From positions 47,565 to 111,564 of the forward strand of contig JAFRSD010000023.1 of assembly GCA_017427775.1 (NCBI GenBank): a DNA stretch of 64,000 nucleotides, in the 5' to 3' direction. The translations under genes were made by a program, and so were the position numbers. The notes under the pieces are model-generated. The model did not search any database, had not been told where the DNA came from, and worked only from the letters and a program-made list of their open reading frames with translations. The stretch is from Lachnospiraceae bacterium. GTDB lineage: Bacteria; Bacillota; Clostridia; Lachnospirales; Lachnospiraceae. This document shows, piece by piece, positions 52,313 to 60,318 of the stretch. Position 1 is the stretch's first letter; every line of letters begins with the position of its first letter.

Positions 52313-52390
52313 AGAACACTCCTTTCCTTTCTGAAAGATGACATAAAAAAGACAGGCATAAAAGCCTGTCTTTGCATCTTCCGTAAAAAT
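52313..52390 (-). promoter_or_regulatory. Hairpin leader cassette of the helicase gene
   Basis: Minus-strand TTTTTAC, then an outer stem GGAAGATG/CATCTTTC (52333-52382) with one G-U pair, enclosing AAGACAGGC/GCCTGTCTT (52349-52372, itself followed by TTTTT like a terminator), then AGAAAGGAAAGGAG and the ATG. Confidence 0.65.
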
Positions 52391-52526
52391 ATTTTGCAAA
52401 ATATAGTCGCATAACGACTCCCGCCAAAGCGAGTTGAAAAAGCCATACCGGCTATATCGCTTGCAGCACTGCTGCAGGAATCAAATGGACTAACCTTATC
52501 CTATCATACCCCGCGCCAAAATGCAA
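52391..52526 (-). promoter_or_regulatory. Promoter and structured leader of the 52.3-42.6 kb operon
   Basis: Minus-strand TTGCAT (52521-52526), 17-bp spacer, TAGGAT (52498-52503). The leader carries hairpins GCAGC/GCTGC, AGCC/GGCT (followed by TTTTT), CTC..GAG and AGTCG/CGACT, with a possible closing ATATAG/CTATAT helix. Confidence 0.6.
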
Positions 52527-52541
52527 GCGTTTCCGCGAATT

Positions 52542-53240
52542 TCAGCCGACCGAAGAATCGACATAATCCCTTTTAATTCTCGCTATCGTGGCACGGGAGA
52601 TTCCGGTCATAAGCGCCACCTGCCGGTAACTGTATCCTTCATTTAATAAGGAAAAGGCAAGTTCCCTTTGCTCCTTCGTGAATTTCTCGGGACGTCCCTC
52701 CCGGAAGCCCGGCTTTGTTCTCGCGATCTCTTTTCCTTCACGGGTTCGCTGTAATATCATGTCTCGCTCAAATTCCGCAATGCTAAGGAGTATATTTCGA
52801 ATCAGCCTTCCGGTCGGAGTATCGTCAAGAATACCGATGTTCAGAATGTGAACGGTCACTCCCTTCTTAATGAGAGACTCAATCAGGTCGATACCCTGCT
52901 GGACGGATCTCGCCATGCGGTCAAGTTTAGTCACGACGAACTTATCTCCGGGGCGGAGCTTATTAAGAAGCAGTTCCAGCTGAGGCCGGTCCGTTGTGGT
53001 ACCCGTGAACGCGTCCGAATAAATTTTCCGTGCGCCGGCAGCCCTGAGGGATTCTTTCTGTGATTCCAGACTGTTCCCCTCCTTAGCCTGCCCTTTGGTG
53101 CTGACTCTGGCATACCCATAGGTCGTACTTTTGAGCGCAGCGATGCTTTTTTGCACCTTTTCCTGTTCCTCAGCAAGCCTATTTTGTTCTTCAGTAAGCC
53201 TATCGTACTCTTTTTGTTGGGTTTTCGTTAATTTCGCCAT
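52542..53240 (-). CDS. Serine recombinase (resolvase/invertase family)
   Basis: A 232-residue protein with a coiled N-terminal extension (about 1-38), then the catalytic domain YGYARVSTKGQ (Ser near 47), the region LDRMARSVQQGIDLIESL with the catalytic Arg residues, GRLIRNILLSIAEFERDMI, and a C-terminal helix-turn-helix (YSYRQVALMTGISRATIARI). It probably resolves multimers or inverts DNA. TTAGGAG precedes the ATG. Repeats at 53256-53358 are candidate binding sites. Confidence 0.9.
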   Translation of the reverse strand: MAKLTKTQQKEYDRLTEEQNRLAEEQEKVQKSIAALKSTTYGYARVSTKGQAKEGNSLESQKESLRAAGARKIYSDAFTGTTTDRPQLELLLNKLRPGDKFVVTKLDRMARSVQQGIDLIESLIKKGVTVHILNIGILDDTPTGRLIRNILLSIAEFERDMILQRTREGKEIARTKPGFREGRPEKFTKEQRELAFSLLNEGYSYRQVALMTGISRATIARIKRDYVDSSVG

Positions 53241-53255
53241 AAAAATCGCTCCTAA

Positions 53256-53358
53256 TTATGAGACCAGGTTATGAGACAAACCCGCTTTCCACAGTGCCCT
53301 TAAAGTAAGGATTTACAGAATCCCCGAAGAGCATTGAATAACTGTTAAGTTTTGAGAC
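53256..53358. repeat. Possible recombinase binding repeats
   Basis: TTATGAGAC occurs at 53256-53264 and 53269-53277 and as TTTTGAGAC at 53350-53358, directly upstream of the serine recombinase gene. The 13-bp and 81-bp spacings are compatible with a res-type site, but the usual inverted 12-bp arms are not evident. Confidence 0.4.
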
Positions 53359-53414
53359 AAAGGCAATGAATTGTATGCGGAAAAAACCGTGATTATTGTT
53401 TCGTTTCCGCTGAA

Positions 53415-54026
53415 TCATTTAACTCTCCACATCATGGCGAGCAGGTAGTAATCTTCCACGGAAGAAACGTCCTTTACCTTCCTTGTCTCATACAAAGGAT
53501 TGACAGGAAGCTCGTTTTCTTCAAGGCCTAACTCTTTACGAAAACCGACAAGGAATGTTCCGTCCAAGAAGGATTTCAGTATCCTTTTCTTTGTTCCCGT
53601 TCTCCCGCCTTTTTTCACCCAGACGTCAGCTAAAATCATACCATAGATGCACTCAGCGCCCTCTAAAACATCAAAACGTTCTGAGCTATGCATTTCCTCA
53701 ACGAATTCAGGAATTCGCTTTATATCACTTGCAATACTTGCAATCTTGCCGGAAGGCGAACTGAACCTTTTTGCTTCCACTATAAACATGGTGCGGCTTC
53801 CGACATCTTTTAAGACCATGTCGATATGTTCATTGCTATTTTCGCCCCATTGAAATTCAAACCAGGATACAGCTTCAGGATTCTTCTTTTCGTATACTTT
53901 TGAGAAATTTACGGAAAGATTACGCTCGGTAAACCCGGTGCTGTTTTTTGCAGGATACCCCATCCTGCTTAATACATTGTTGTACTGCGCTACATACGCA
54001 TCAAATAATTCTTTTCGTTCGTCCAT
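53415..54026 (-). CDS. Putative PD-(D/E)XK nuclease-fold protein
   Basis: A 203-residue protein with a Glu (FEFQWGE), then EHIDMVLKD, then IVEAKRF about 14 residues later, the spacing of a PD-(D/E)XK active site (Asp70 and Glu-Xaa-Lys near 84-86). It may be a restriction-type or housekeeping nuclease. CAGGAGG precedes the ATG. It is the last gene of the 59.5-53.4 kb operon. Methylase partners are not adjacent. Confidence 0.55.
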   Translation of the reverse strand: MDERKELFDAYVAQYNNVLSRMGYPAKNSTGFTERNLSVNFSKVYEKKNPEAVSWFEFQWGENSNEHIDMVLKDVGSRTMFIVEAKRFSSPSGKIASIASDIKRIPEFVEEMHSSERFDVLEGAECIYGMILADVWVKKGGRTGTKKRILKSFLDGTFLVGFRKELGLEENELPVNPLYETRKVKDVSSVEDYYLLAMMWRVK

Positions 54027-54051
54027 GGGCTTTTTCCTCCTGATAGCAACG

Positions 54052-55353
54052 CTATTCCGTCAATGTTCTTTCAAGCGAAACTGTTAATTCACCGTTTCGT
54101 ACGGTAAAAGTAATCTCTCCGCATTTGTCTGTCCGAAGTACGTTTTCACATCCGCAATCCGCAATCCTCCGAAGAGTCACATCATGCGGGTGCTGGTAGG
54201 GATTCTCCGCGCCGACACTGATCACCGTGTACTTCGGCTTCAGAACAGAAAGAAGTTCCTTGCTCGAACCGGAATAACTTCCGTGATGGGACGCATGATA
54301 AACATCTATATTTTTATTAGGAAGAAACCCGCCCGATACAATGGCAGATTCTTCCTCTTTTTCCGCGTCGCCCGGCAGATAAAAGGTCTTTCCCTGATAG
54401 GTCAGGTACAGCACGATGCTGCGGTTGTTTTCAAGTTCCGCATTCACATCGACAGGGCCAAGCACCAGAATGTCACAGTCCCCGAACGTAATCCTGTCAC
54501 CGGGTTTCGGATGATTCACCGAGACAATCCCTTCGTCAAGTCTTTGCTTAAACTTTTGGAAGGTGACCGTATCGGCAACATAATCCGGACAGTAAACGGT
54601 CGTTCTTTCGTCCGCGTATTTCACATAGCATCCGATAAGGCCGAAACAGTGGTCGGCATCGTAGTGCGAGCAGACAATGGTGTCCAAATGAGAAACCCCG
54701 AGTCGTTCCAGTCGTGCCACAACAAACGAGCTCGTCCCACGATCCCCGCCGTCGACCATCATGTTCCACTCTCTTCCGGCCGCATCAACATGACGAATCA
54801 GCGTGGCATCACCCTGACCGACATCTAGACAGATTACCTGCAGATAAGGTTCCGCGGGAACCGGCGTCGGCGTAGCAGTCGGCAGTGGTGAAGGTGTTGC
54901 CGTCGGTATGGGAGACGGAGTTGCTGTCGGCATAGGCGTCGGCGAAGAAGTCGGTAAAGGCGTAATGTTCGCAGGAGTTCCTGTCGGTTCCTCTGTCGGG
55001 GAAGGCAATAAGGGTTCGCTCGGAATATCCGAAGGCGTGTTCCTTGCTATGACGGTTGGTTCCGTCGTGACGGTGACAGTCGGTTCAGAACTCCGCTTTG
55101 GCAGAAGGTTTCGGTATTGGAGTTTCCCGGGAAACGGAGAAAACACCATAAGACCGAGATCCACCAAGAGAGCCGTGACGATTCCTCCGCGCCGCCATGG
55201 GCGGATCCGGTCAAAAAGCGGTGGAAACAGACAGACGGCAGCGGCAATTCCGCAAAGCCCCTGTGACGGATATCCGCAGTAAATGCGCCAGGCACCGAAC
55301 AACGCTAAGAGAACGCACAGCGTTCCGATTGCGAATCGAAGCAGTTTTCGCAT
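54052..55353 (-). CDS. ComEC-type metallo-beta-lactamase-fold hydrolase, membrane anchored
   Basis: A 433-residue protein with two or three N-terminal membrane segments (to about 75), a Thr-Pro-Ser linker (about 92-170), and a metallo-beta-lactamase domain: DVGQGDA, MVDGGDRG, SHYDADHCFGL, NNRSIVLYL, LPGDAE and ASHHGSYSGS. This matches the extracellular ComEC-like hydrolase domain, whose suggested substrate is DNA or nucleotides. GAAAGGA precedes the ATG. Role on this element is unknown; digesting DNA at the surface or aiding transfer are possibilities. Confidence 0.85.
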   Translation of the reverse strand: MRKLLRFAIGTLCVLLALFGAWRIYCGYPSQGLCGIAAAVCLFPPLFDRIRPWRRGGIVTALLVDLGLMVFSPFPGKLQYRNLLPKRSSEPTVTVTTEPTVIARNTPSDIPSEPLLPSPTEEPTGTPANITPLPTSSPTPMPTATPSPIPTATPSPLPTATPTPVPAEPYLQVICLDVGQGDATLIRHVDAAGREWNMMVDGGDRGTSSFVVARLERLGVSHLDTIVCSHYDADHCFGLIGCYVKYADERTTVYCPDYVADTVTFQKFKQRLDEGIVSVNHPKPGDRITFGDCDILVLGPVDVNAELENNRSIVLYLTYQGKTFYLPGDAEKEEESAIVSGGFLPNKNIDVYHASHHGSYSGSSKELLSVLKPKYTVISVGAENPYQHPHDVTLRRIADCGCENVLRTDKCGEITFTVRNGELTVSLERTLTE

Positions 55354-55354
55354 A

Positions 55355-56290
55355 TTACAGTCCTTTCAATGTTACGGACACATCAACCTTTTCACCGGCA
55401 GCACATACCTTGTCACCCATTTTCCGAAGAACGATCACGCGGCGGTTGTGCCGGTCATCCGCAAACGAAAGATGGTTAAACAGAACATCTTCCGGAGCCC
55501 GGCACAATGCAATGCCGAGGTTACGAATGGAATTAAAGTTGATGTTATCGGGAAGGGAATACTTCTGGATCGCCCGCCATAGCCGCATCCGGAGCGTGGC
55601 AGCGGAAAGCGGCTTGCCAGTTGTTTCGTTACAAAGAAGAAATCCTTCCGTATTGTTTTTGTTCTCGTTAGCTTTGTTCCGCACATGAACAAGAAAATCT
55701 TTCATGTCGGAAGGGACAAGCATGTCGCGTTCCGTCGGGCCTTTCCCGACATGAAGCGCCAGCACCTTTTCGCCCTCATATTCCGACTGAAACAGATCAC
55801 TTGTCCGAATGGCGACAAGCTCGCGGATATGAAGGAGAAGTTTTAAGCAAAGAAGCACCGCACAGGAAACGGAAGCGTCCTCGTTTACCGAAAGCAGCTT
55901 CTGAACGCCTGCGACCGGCGCCACATTGCGGGGATCCACCTCGTCCGTTTCATCTTTGATCAGATACGGCGTAAACGGATTCAGGGGAATTTCCTCTCCG
56001 GAAAGAGACAACAGGTCGCGTCTTTGAAGCATGTGCTCAAAAACGGAATGTAACGACGCCAGATGCTTTCGTATGGTCGAGGTTCGCCAGTTCCGCATGG
56101 TTAGGTCGGTGCGGTAGCGGAGCACATCGTTTCCGCCCGTTTTCACAAACGGCTTTCCCGTAAACTGCAGAAATTCGGTAAGGATATCCCGGTACTGCTT
56201 TTCCGTTGTCTCCGTGACCGTTCCGTCCGAGCGGATCATGGAAAGCGTCAGAAAACCGGCATCGTTTGTAAGATTTCGCATTTCTGCCAT
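55355..56290 (-). CDS. Tyrosine-recombinase-like protein lacking the catalytic Tyr
   Basis: A 311-residue protein with an N-terminal SAM-like core-binding domain (about 25-95) and a catalytic-like domain: Arg in LLLHIRELVAIRTSDL, Lys in HVGKGPTERDMLVP, Arg in FNSIRNLGIAL and His in LFNHLSF. The Tyr expected about 9-10 residues after that His is replaced (SFADDRHNRRVIV), and the His of HxxR is Asn. It is likely unable to cut DNA and may bind a site as a regulator. AAAGGAG precedes the ATG at 56290. Confidence 0.75.
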   Translation of the reverse strand: MAEMRNLTNDAGFLTLSMIRSDGTVTETTEKQYRDILTEFLQFTGKPFVKTGGNDVLRYRTDLTMRNWRTSTIRKHLASLHSVFEHMLQRRDLLSLSGEEIPLNPFTPYLIKDETDEVDPRNVAPVAGVQKLLSVNEDASVSCAVLLCLKLLLHIRELVAIRTSDLFQSEYEGEKVLALHVGKGPTERDMLVPSDMKDFLVHVRNKANENKNNTEGFLLCNETTGKPLSAATLRMRLWRAIQKYSLPDNINFNSIRNLGIALCRAPEDVLFNHLSFADDRHNRRVIVLRKMGDKVCAAGEKVDVSVTLKGL

Positions 56291-56291
56291 A

Positions 56292-56990
56292 TTATCTCCT
56301 TTCCTCGGCAAGTGCCGATTCTGCTTTTTGTTTTAACGCTTCCGGCAGGGCCGTCCACATTTTCTGAAGCACCAAATCGTAGTTGGTCGAGCCCGAAACA
56401 AAGATACGGGGCATGCCGACCTGCTTCACGAATTTTTCGCCGGTATAGAACAGGATGTGACTCATCCAGTCCGTAAAATGCACAAGACAGTCCGCGGTAA
56501 CGGTACCCGGTATCGCTTTTGCGGTGAGCAGATGATACTGCGGCCGGATCCCGTCCTCGGCAAGACGTCTTATCACCTCGGTATGTCCGCCGACAAAGAT
56601 AAAAGTAAGATTCCGAAGCCTTGCAAGAATGTCCTCCGAGGAAAGCGTCACGCCGAAGGAAGGCTTCTCTTCCGCACCTGCCGAAAGGATTCCCTCAAGG
56701 TCAGCACGCAGCTCCGTGTTGGATTCCTGCAGCTCCGCGATCGTGCGGTCTTTCCCCCGAAGAAGTTTCTTGAGCGTCGAAATCTCCTCGCGGTACGACA
56801 GTTCTTTCTTGTGGAAATCCCGCTCGATGCGGTTCTTTTCATCGGTGACGGCTTCGGTCTCCTCGGCCTTCTTCTTTATCCTGGCAAGGAAATCTTCCGT
56901 CTCCGTTTTCTCCTTTTTTAGCTCCTGAAGTTCCTCTCGCAAAAGCGCGTGGGAACCGTCCGGAGTCGCGATATCCGCAACCTCGTCCAT
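56292..56990 (-). CDS. DUF2325-family protein with coiled coil
   Basis: A 232-residue protein. Residues about 15-110 are a coiled coil rich in Glu and Lys. The C-terminal part (LTFIFVGGHTEVIRRLAEDG ... CLVHFTDWMSHILFYTGEKF) matches DUF2325, a family of unknown function. The ATG at 56990 lies 2 bp after the stop of the 586-aa gene (TGAAAATG), so translation is probably coupled; a longer frame overlapping that gene is unlikely. Confidence 0.75.
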   Translation of the reverse strand: MDEVADIATPDGSHALLREELQELKKEKTETEDFLARIKKKAEETEAVTDEKNRIERDFHKKELSYREEISTLKKLLRGKDRTIAELQESNTELRADLEGILSAGAEEKPSFGVTLSSEDILARLRNLTFIFVGGHTEVIRRLAEDGIRPQYHLLTAKAIPGTVTADCLVHFTDWMSHILFYTGEKFVKQVGMPRIFVSGSTNYDLVLQKMWTALPEALKQKAESALAEERR

Positions 56991-56992
56991 TT

Positions 56993-58753
56993 TCAGAAGG
57001 AATCGGTTCCGGAATGCCTGCTCGCTGTCATGCGCAAACACGGCAAGCATACACACACAAAGTCCAGGATTCCGCAGGGAAGATGCGCACTTTCCGGGAA
57101 TTCCTCTTCTTTCATAGAGAGGTTGAACCCGGCAAGGAATCCTTTCGAAGAGTCGTAGGTAAACCCGAACGCATAAGAAAGTGCCATGCAAAGCGCGTTG
57201 GTTCTCGTCTGGACATTAAAGACTTCGTTTCCAAGACGTCCCTCGCAGATCACGCGGTACGGCTCACGCTGCAGCATTTCCGCTCTTGCGAGGGAAAGCA
57301 CAACGGATACCCACTGCGATTCCCGAAAGGGAGCTTCATCACCGCAAGCCTTACAGAGCTTTTCAATCGCACTTACCAAAAAGGCGCTTCCCATCCCGTA
57401 ACGCAGGTAAAACATCAGCGCCCAAAGGAGCACCTCCGCGGTCTCGTCACTCACCCCGCTTTCCCTGCCGAGCATATCAATGTAGGCGTTAAAGGAATCG
57501 CTCCCGACGATGTCGAACAGGTTATGAAGGGCAAAATCATATTCGTCCTCGTCTTTTGCGCGATAGCAGCCGGTTATCTCATGTCCGAGCGCCTCCCGGT
57601 CGTTACCGTTTAAAACATCGCAAAGGAAAACACGGTCGAGAAGATAGTATTCGACGGCAGCCAAATAGGTCTCGTTCTCCGGCACTCGGTCAAAACCGAA
57701 ATCGTCAAAGAACCGGACGCAGAGCCTTGTGGCCCAGAGCGCATCCATGTCGTTACTGTAGCTGAGCCATTGATACGGCTTTAACAGGAGAACCTCATTG
57801 TTAAGATCCGCCGTATGCTCGTCCGAATCCAAACCTTCCGGGAGAACGCCTCGGAAGTAATCGCACTGCAGCTCGCGGCGAAGCCGTTCCAGGTCCTCTA
57901 TGTTTTCGTAATCAACCGCTTCCCCTTCTGCAGGGTCCAAGGTGAATGTATCGTAAAGCAGTTCAAACAGGCGCTTGTGTCCGTCCGGCTGAAGACGGAC
58001 ATCCAAGAGCGCGTCCCCGTCCGCATCCGTCTTTTCCAAAAAGAGAGCGCACAACATCAGGAAGAACCGCGCGTGCTGCGGAATAAGCTTTCTGACCACG
58101 GCACGGCAGAAACGGCTCTCAGAGATTTCCGAGACCTTTTCCGCGGGAACAAGGTCAAACATCGGCTCGATGGTATCTAACACAAAGCGGATACGGTAAG
58201 TCCGGGAAAACAGGAACAAAAGCGTGATCTCGGGGGCATATCCTTCCGGCATCTGACAGGCGGGGGCTGGGTGTGTTTTCTGCATGGACGCAGGGTACAG
58301 CTCCTTCATTTCCCTTCTTGCCCTTGCCGTCGCGGATTTCGGAAGAAGACGCTGAATCTCCTCGCAGTCGGAAAGAGCCGCATCGAGCCCTTCCTCTCGA
58401 TTCGTGGCAACCTCATACAGGGCGTGATACATCAGTTTAAACACTTCGTCACACTTAAACGCGACTTCCGCAAAAGGATCCTCGGCGGGCCTGGTCATAA
58501 GAGCCGAGGCTTTTGCCCTCGCAGAAGCCTCCTCGAGCTCACGTTCCCAATAGGCAACGACGGAATCCACGATCTTCTCAAGATAAGCGGAAACACGGTA
58601 GAGGCGCTGGCCGGAGAAGGGAATCTCGTCGTAAGGAGCGACCTTGTAAAAATTTCGTAAATCCTGCAGGATTCCCTGCACGCGGGAAACTCTCGCTTCC
58701 GCGGCAACCTGGTTCCTTTCCTTCGGAAAAGGCATGTCCTGATTTTTGTTCAT
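56993..58753 (-). CDS. Hypothetical protein, 586 aa
   Basis: A 586-residue, almost entirely helical acidic protein with no family I recognise. GAGAGGA precedes the ATG. A Cys-rich patch (CGILDFVCVCLPC) is near the end. It is coupled to the DUF2325 gene, suggesting a joint function. Confidence 0.75.
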   Translation of the reverse strand: MNKNQDMPFPKERNQVAAEARVSRVQGILQDLRNFYKVAPYDEIPFSGQRLYRVSAYLEKIVDSVVAYWERELEEASARAKASALMTRPAEDPFAEVAFKCDEVFKLMYHALYEVATNREEGLDAALSDCEEIQRLLPKSATARARREMKELYPASMQKTHPAPACQMPEGYAPEITLLFLFSRTYRIRFVLDTIEPMFDLVPAEKVSEISESRFCRAVVRKLIPQHARFFLMLCALFLEKTDADGDALLDVRLQPDGHKRLFELLYDTFTLDPAEGEAVDYENIEDLERLRRELQCDYFRGVLPEGLDSDEHTADLNNEVLLLKPYQWLSYSNDMDALWATRLCVRFFDDFGFDRVPENETYLAAVEYYLLDRVFLCDVLNGNDREALGHEITGCYRAKDEDEYDFALHNLFDIVGSDSFNAYIDMLGRESGVSDETAEVLLWALMFYLRYGMGSAFLVSAIEKLCKACGDEAPFRESQWVSVVLSLARAEMLQREPYRVICEGRLGNEVFNVQTRTNALCMALSYAFGFTYDSSKGFLAGFNLSMKEEEFPESAHLPCGILDFVCVCLPCLRMTASRHSGTDSF

Positions 58754-58778
58754 ATTGTTATCCTCTCAGAGAACGGTC

Positions 58779-59069
58779 TTATTTAATCACCTGAAGATAC
58801 GGGCAATTAAGCGCCGCCTCCCGTCTCTCCAAAACCTTGCGGATCTCGGGATAGTGGTCGTAAATCCAAGTAAGCATGAAGTTATCTAACTCTAATTCCG
58901 GGACACCCTGCATCCCGCCGGTCGGACAAAGCTCCAGCCCGTAATATTCGATCACGCAGCGGTAATCCTCTTCGGAAGGCTCTCTTCCCGCGATAAAGGA
59001 ATTGACCTTCAACTGCTCGATTACCTGACGGCAGTGCTCTCTTGTCCGTTTCGTTCTTTGTCTTGTCAT
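58779..59069 (-). CDS. Hypothetical protein, 96 aa
   Basis: A 96-residue protein, basic N-terminus and helical, whose start overlaps the stop of the 144-aa gene by 4 bases. No family recognised. Confidence 0.7.
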   Translation of the reverse strand: MTRQRTKRTREHCRQVIEQLKVNSFIAGREPSEEDYRCVIEYYGLELCPTGGMQGVPELELDNFMLTWIYDHYPEIRKVLERREAALNCPYLQVIK

Positions 59070-59500
59070 AATGCTTCCTCCTTTTTGCGGGATAAAAACT
59101 CCTGAAATGTCTTTTTGTCATAACAGTACATATAGAAGTGATACTGTTCCGCGTCCGGATTCAGCCGGAGCAGATAAATGTATCGGTCGGACTCGATACA
59201 CATGCCGTAACCGGCGTCCCGGAAATTCCTTTCAAGGGATGTTTCGCAGAACTCCTTAAGAAGCGGCAGGCTTTCAAGGATATTGCCGCGAAGCATGCGC
59301 ATGATGCGCCCCATCTCCAGCTCAAACTTCGGAACACAAAGACGGTTCTGCTGATGCGGGAACCACGTTGTCCAGAAGCTGTAAACATTGGTTCCGTTAA
59401 ATTCCCCGCGCATGTGCCCAACACAGCCCGTTTCCGCGTCTTCCTCGTTGCGGGAATAGGTATACGGACATTCAACGCCTTTTAGTCTTCGGTACTCCAT
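59066..59500 (-). CDS. Hypothetical protein, 144 aa
   Basis: A 144-residue protein rich in Tyr, Cys and aromatic residues (MEYRRLKGVECPYTYSRNEE...). The ATG at 59500 is chosen since AGAAAGGAG lies 6 nt upstream behind a hairpin cassette; an apparent longer frame runs into repeat R6. It is the first gene after the promoter at 59556-59584. No family recognised. Confidence 0.7.
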   Translation of the reverse strand: MEYRRLKGVECPYTYSRNEEDAETGCVGHMRGEFNGTNVYSFWTTWFPHQQNRLCVPKFELEMGRIMRMLRGNILESLPLLKEFCETSLERNFRDAGYGMCIESDRYIYLLRLNPDAEQYHFYMYCYDKKTFQEFLSRKKEEAL

Positions 59501-59533
59501 AACGCTCCTTTCTTGCCTTCTGGCAGTAAAAAG
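59501..59533 (-). promoter_or_regulatory. Single-hairpin leader cassette of the 144-aa gene
   Basis: Minus-strand CTTTTTACT, then TGCC-AGAA-GGCA (59514-59525), then AGAAAGGAG and the ATG. Confidence 0.55.
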
Positions 59534-59555
59534 ATAAAAACATTTGTTCGATTTC

Positions 59556-59584
59556 AATATAGCACCCCTTATATTGTTTGTCAA
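59556..59584 (-). promoter_or_regulatory. Promoter of the 59.5-53.4 kb operon
   Basis: Minus-strand TTGACA (59579-59584), 17-bp spacer, TATATT (59556-59561), near consensus. Confidence 0.8.
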
Positions 59585-59622
59585 GGAAATTCTGTTATAG
59601 GTACGCCCTTTATACCCTCTAC

Positions 59623-60139
59623 TCCACCGCCGACACACTCTCCTCTTATCTTCCAGCTCCGCACCGCCCTTTACTCTCTTTCTTTTCCCTTTCTTCCAAG
59701 CCTTTTCGTTTCCTTTCGATTCCGCCGCCGCTCCACGGCGGCATCGTTCCGACTTCGATTCGATTGGGCCGGTCGAAATCGATTCGAGTCGATATCCGTG
59801 ACGGAAGGTATCAGGATACCCGGAAGGTTGCGACGACGGAAGGTATATAAGCAAGAAACCGAAAGGGAAGTTTGGAAGAAAAAGGAAGCAAACAGAAATC
59901 GAAAGGCGGCAAAAGGCTTGAACGAAGGGAAAGGGGAAACCGATGAACCGAAAGCATACCGGGGACGGAAGGCGGGAAAGGGCTTGGACGAAAGGGAAAA
60001 GGAAGACCGCCGTTGAAAGGAAGCAGCGAAACGGAAGGTGACGGGGGAAGGAAGAAAGAAAAGGTTTGATGGGAAGAGAAACAGGAACGGAAACCGGTGG
60101 GAATCGCGGAGCTGGCCGCCGCGGTGACGCGGCGGTGGA
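59623..60139. repeat. Dispersed repeat R6, long form
   Basis: A 517-bp span between TCCACCGCCG (59623-59632) and CGGCGGTGGA (60130-60139). It holds an inner GC hairpin (CCGCCGCCGCTCCACGGCGGC, near 59723), the TCGATTCGATT core (about 59754-59800) and a long purine-rich tract (about 59810-60100). It may be a copy enlarged by insertion, or two nested copies. Confidence 0.65.
59810..60100 (+). repeat. Purine-rich low-complexity tract
   Basis: About 290 bp on the plus strand consisting mainly of A and G in short words such as GGAAGG, GAAAGG and GGAAAC. No credible protein is encoded on either strand. It could form triplex or other non-B DNA. Confidence 0.6.
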
Positions 60140-60259
60140 AGACAGACGGGACGAAAGATTGTGGAAGACAGGAGTGGCAGCAGGCGTTTGGGTCGCGGGT
60201 GATGTTATGGGTATATGGGCGTACCTATTACATTAGTTCTCTTTTATGCTTTGAAAAGA

Positions 60260-60289
60260 AAAAAAGTGGCAGCTGTGAAACTGCCACTT
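60260..60289 (-). terminator. Terminator of the sortase operon
   Basis: Minus-strand AAGTGGCAG (60281-60289) pairs with CTGCCACTT (60264-60272), followed by TTTTTC. Confidence 0.8.
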
Positions 60290-60318
60290 GGTATTGATTA
60301 CCAACGTATTTTACATGG

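Noticed and set aside
55355..56290. Active integrase of the element
   Set aside because: The catalytic Tyr is missing at the expected place, and no attachment-site direct repeats or adjacent tRNA gene are visible.
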